34,503 nucleotides of DNA from Solobacterium sp. (lineage in GTDB: Bacteria > Bacillota_I > Bacilli_A > Erysipelotrichales > Erysipelotrichaceae). Numbering within the stretch: the stretch's first letter is position 1; the number at the start of each line of letters is the position of its first letter. Shown one piece after another: positions 32,397-34,503 of the stretch. A model generated the notes under the pieces. The model was not told the origin of the DNA and did no database searches. It saw only the letters and a list, made by a program, of their open reading frames with translations. A program made the translations under genes and the position numbers. The DNA lies in the NCBI GenBank assembly GCA_022486935.1, contig JAKVJO010000013.1, positions 1 through 34,503 of the forward strand, given 5' to 3'.

Positions 32397-33002
32397 TTAT
32401 TCGTCCTTGATTTTGAGATCCTTCATTGAGCACATCTCGATGATCAGGGCAATTCCATCAATGATCAGGTAGATTGCCATGATGTAGTTGATGGCCATTG
32501 CTGAAACAAACGGCATGCAGAGAAACAGGATCGCGGTGATGATGGAAATGATACCGGTAGCAGTGACCCAGCCATGGCCGCTGACTCCGAAATATGACAG
32601 TTTGCCGGTAAAGGATAACAGGTCAACGCCATAGATCAGCAACAGGATTCCGAACAGGAATACGAAGGTGGTAACTGCGACAGCTTCCGGGGAAGCCAGT
32701 AACAGGATACCAATCAAAATGTTCAGGATGCCGTCTACCATCTTGGCGCCGCTCTGGAACATGACTGGCATGTTGAAGTAGTCAACCAGCTGGTAGATAC
32801 CAATGGCAATGATCAGGAAGTCGGCAATGTACTCAATGACATTGATTGACTGCTTCGGGAAAACGCAGAGGATAATGCCAAGCACTGCCATGACGATACC
32901 GGCAATGATACCGGTGATACGGAACTTGTGAACCCGCTTGTTCCACCGCTCTGTGAATGATTCGACGACATCGTAACTGCCGTCATCTGTATAAGTTTTC
33001 AT
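32397..33002 (-). CDS. HdeD-family (DUF308) membrane protein
   Basis: A 201-residue protein with a charged N-terminus (about 30 residues, VESFTERWNKRVHKF) followed by six hydrophobic segments in paired repeats typical of HdeD/DUF308 proteins (acid-resistance membrane proteins in enterics; role in Bacillota unknown). The start is ATG 33002 with AGGAG upstream; the open frame extends 37 codons further without a ribosome site. An upstream TTGTTT (plus 33055-33060) with 16-base spacing to TATGAT (plus 33033-33038) is a reasonable promoter. Monocistronic. Confidence 0.8.
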   Translation of the reverse strand: MKTYTDDGSYDVVESFTERWNKRVHKFRITGIIAGIVMAVLGIILCVFPKQSINVIEYIADFLIIAIGIYQLVDYFNMPVMFQSGAKMVDGILNILIGILLLASPEAVAVTTFVFLFGILLLIYGVDLLSFTGKLSYFGVSGHGWVTATGIISIITAILFLCMPFVSAMAINYIMAIYLIIDGIALIIEMCSMKDLKIKDE

Positions 33003-33139
33003 ATTGATTTCCATCTCCTTTGGAACATTGTCATCATAGTTGATATGACCGCTGAAACAATTGACAGAACTCAAACACTGTCGATCGAATAGACAACCCT
33101 GCATACATGTCAATCTGAGCGATTTGGTGATACCGATGA

Positions 33140-33167
33140 TTGTTTGTTTGAATCCCCGTACTAGAAT
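33140..33167 (+). promoter_or_regulatory. Promoter of the RibD-C reductase gene
   Basis: TTGTTT (33140-33145), 16-base spacer, TAGAAT (33162-33167), 25 bases before the start codon. Confidence 0.6.
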
Positions 33168-33191
33168 AAAGAAAACGGGAGGAAATCAATC

Positions 33192-33887
33192 ATGAGGCCA
33201 AGACCGGTTACTACACTGTTCATGTTGATGAGCGTAGATGGCAAGATCACTGATGGCGCAACAGACAATCTGGATTTCGATCAGGACTTCCCAGAGATTG
33301 CGGGAGTCAGGGAAGGACTTCAGCAGTACTACGATATTCAGGAGACAACAGATCTCTGGTCGTTCAATACCGGCAGAGTACAGGCCAAGGTTGGCGTGAA
33401 CGAAAAGCCGATTCCGGATCATGCCTGGAGTGTCAGTTTTGTGCTGATGGATAACAGACATCTGACTGCCCATGGAATTGAGTACTTCTGTGCACTGTCA
33501 AAGAACTTTGTGCTGGTCACTTCCAACCCGGATCATCCGGGATTCAAGATCAAACATGATAACTTCCACATCCTCTACCATGAATCACTGGATCTGGGAA
33601 CAATGCTGGAAGACCTCAGAGAACAGTTTGACTGTCAGCGTCTGACCATTCAGTCCGGCGGAGCTGTGAACGGACTTCTGCTGCGGGAACATCTTCTGGA
33701 TTATCTGGATGTGGTGGTGGCACCGGTACTGGTGGGCGGAAAAGATACATCGAGTCTGATTAATGGACCTTCGCTGGTTCAGAAAGAAGAACTGAAAGAC
33801 CTGGGTATCTTGAAACTGATCAATGCACAGAAACTGAATGATTCCTATCTGAGACTGCAGTATCAAATAACAAACGGGCGCGAATGA
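33192..33887 (+). CDS. RibD C-terminal domain / dihydrofolate-reductase-fold protein
   Basis: A 231-residue NADPH-dependent reductase of the RibD-C family. MSVDGKI near residues 13-19 and the cofactor-binding LTIQSGGAVNGLLL plus VVVAPVLVGGKDTSSLI (about 151-192) are the family blocks. There is no deaminase domain, so it is not a complete RibD; the substrate may be a pyrimidine or pterin-like compound, but that is not established. GGGAGGAAA lies 10 bases upstream. No terminator follows before the next gene, 63 bases downstream. Confidence 0.82.
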   Translation: MRPRPVTTLFMLMSVDGKITDGATDNLDFDQDFPEIAGVREGLQQYYDIQETTDLWSFNTGRVQAKVGVNEKPIPDHAWSVSFVLMDNRHLTAHGIEYFCALSKNFVLVTSNPDHPGFKIKHDNFHILYHESLDLGTMLEDLREQFDCQRLTIQSGGAVNGLLLREHLLDYLDVVVAPVLVGGKDTSSLINGPSLVQKEELKDLGILKLINAQKLNDSYLRLQYQITNGRE

Positions 33888-33950
33888 CTATTCTTCTGAT
33901 GGATGAATGCGGCTAAAATAGTGGTGTTACATCAAAAGGGGGTTTTCAAT

Positions 33951-34268
33951 ATGAAAACAAAGAAAATCGGCGGCATCATGTTCCTGGTTGGTTCCATCGC
34001 CGGAATCCTGCTCAGTTTATTCGTCAAGAATATCGGTACTACAATTCCAATGATTCTCGCATTAGTCGCACTGGTCGGTATCATCATGACCAAGTCCAGC
34101 GGCGTATGGCTGTATTTGCTCAGCATGGTTGTTGTCTATGTCGGTGCCAAGGGATGGATCCCGGGCGGCAGCTCTGTCAACAACATCGTGACCATTGTCG
34201 GTCAGGTCATCCAGCTTGTGGCAATCATCTTCTGCTGGAAAGATGCTGTCAAAGACGCACTGAAATAA
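33951..34268 (+). CDS. Small hypothetical membrane protein
   Basis: A 105-residue protein with hydrophobic segments near 8-25, 30-45, 52-66 and 78-94 and a charged C-terminus (CWKDAVKDALK). I do not recognise the family. AAGGGGG precedes ATG 33951 by about 7 bases; a 16-codon upstream extension has no ribosome site. TAAAAT (33914-33919) may be a -10 box. A strong terminator follows directly. Confidence 0.65.
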   Translation: MKTKKIGGIMFLVGSIAGILLSLFVKNIGTTIPMILALVALVGIIMTKSSGVWLYLLSMVVVYVGAKGWIPGGSSVNNIVTIVGQVIQLVAIIFCWKDAVKDALK

Positions 34269-34289
34269 GAGAAACAATTCATTCTGAAG

Positions 34290-34311
34290 AGGCGCAGCGA
34301 TGCGCCTTTTC
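34290..34311 (+). terminator. Intrinsic terminator
   Basis: AGGCGCA / TGCGCCT 7-bp stem with GCGA tetraloop followed by TTTC, 21 bases after the stop of the small membrane protein gene. Confidence 0.88.
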
Positions 34312-34332
34312 TCTCGTCTCAGGGACAGTTGA

Positions 34333-34503
34333 GCACAATTGCTTAAAAGGAGAATGAGAGAAAGTAGCATTGTGCAAAACAGAAAAGCCACCTGCTATGC
34401 AGGTGGATAGACAGTGCTTCTTCTAGAAAGAAGCACCCCATCAGACTAATATGGAGATTGTCGAAGTCGCCATAACTAGAAAGATGAGGTGCATCCATGG
34501 CCA
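34333..34503 (+). mobile_element. Left end of a probable IS200/IS605-type element (cut by window edge)
   Basis: Three hairpins precede a start codon: 34333-34375 (GCACAAT...ATTGTGC), 34388-34406 (CCACCTGC-TAT-GCAGGTGG) and 34414-34436 (GTGCTTCTT-N5-AAGAAGCAC). Hairpin-rich ends without terminal inverted repeats are typical of IS200/IS605 elements. The 10-base segment at 34433-34442 is complementary at 9 positions to the ribosome site at 34483-34492. The element boundary is not resolved. Confidence 0.45.
34497..34503 (+). CDS. First codons of a gene running off the window, possibly IS200-type transposase
   Basis: ATG GCC A with GAGGTG 5 bases upstream. Only Met-Ala is visible. IS200-type TnpA proteins often begin Met-Ala, but the identity rests on the hairpin context. 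Confidence 0.35.

Noticed and set aside
34350-34410. Tiny open frame of 18 codons with an AAGGAG site (ATG at 34354)
   Set aside because: It lies inside the hairpins of the putative mobile-element end and has no recognisable product. Translation is possible but unsupported.
1-34503. CRISPR array
   Set aside because: No series of regularly spaced direct repeats is present. The CTTAAG triple is too short and irregular for one.

Overview
The window looks like the chromosome of a mid-GC member of the Bacillota, most likely a gut-type Erysipelotrichia. This is inference from gene families, a T-box leader on trpS, Gram-positive Shine-Dalgarno sites and a PhoPR-type Pst operon; no 16S is present. 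Gene density is high, most genes have clear AGGAGG-like sites, and ATGA start/stop overlaps are common.

Region 1 (1-7230) holds an HD phosphohydrolase and then a rightward four-gene membrane module: SPFH protein, ribbon-helix-helix protein, small membrane protein and coiled-coil protein. A leftward four-gene operon follows (DMT-type transporter, iron alcohol dehydrogenase, thioredoxin-reductase-like flavoprotein, flavodoxin-fold protein). The last two are translationally coupled and both depart from family norms. A ZIP metal transporter follows.

Region 2 (7240-10413) is a copper operon with a textbook CsoR promoter/operator, csoR and copA. CopA carries two extra C-terminal metal-binding domains. 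The last one starts at a Met with its own strong ribosome site and would yield a 69-residue CopZ-sized protein.

Region 3 (10414-16140) contains an M24 peptidase, a MATE exporter, an aldo/keto reductase that has lost all four catalytic residues, a HAD phosphatase with almost no leader, two non-identical tRNA-Gln(UUG) genes and an AraC-GyrI regulator.

Region 4 (16140-20870) holds gdhA, trpS with a tryptophan T-box, an amidohydrolase and a flavodoxin.

Region 5 (20900-27510) is a complete phosphate operon, pstS-pstC-pstA-pstB-phoU-phoP-phoR, behind a Pho-box-like repeat. Six gene junctions overlap or nearly overlap.

Region 6 (27510-32342, leftward) is a vanG/vanC-type D-Ala-D-Ser cell-wall cluster: vanW, ligase, vanXY, and a vanT equivalent split into membrane and racemase genes. 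The membrane part is cut by a single in-frame UGA. No vanRS lies next to it, but three CTTAAG sites spaced 22 and 10 bp lie upstream.

Region 7 (32341-34503) has an HdeD-type membrane protein, a RibD-C reductase, a small membrane protein and, at the very edge, hairpins plus the first codons of what looks like an IS200/IS605-type transposase gene.
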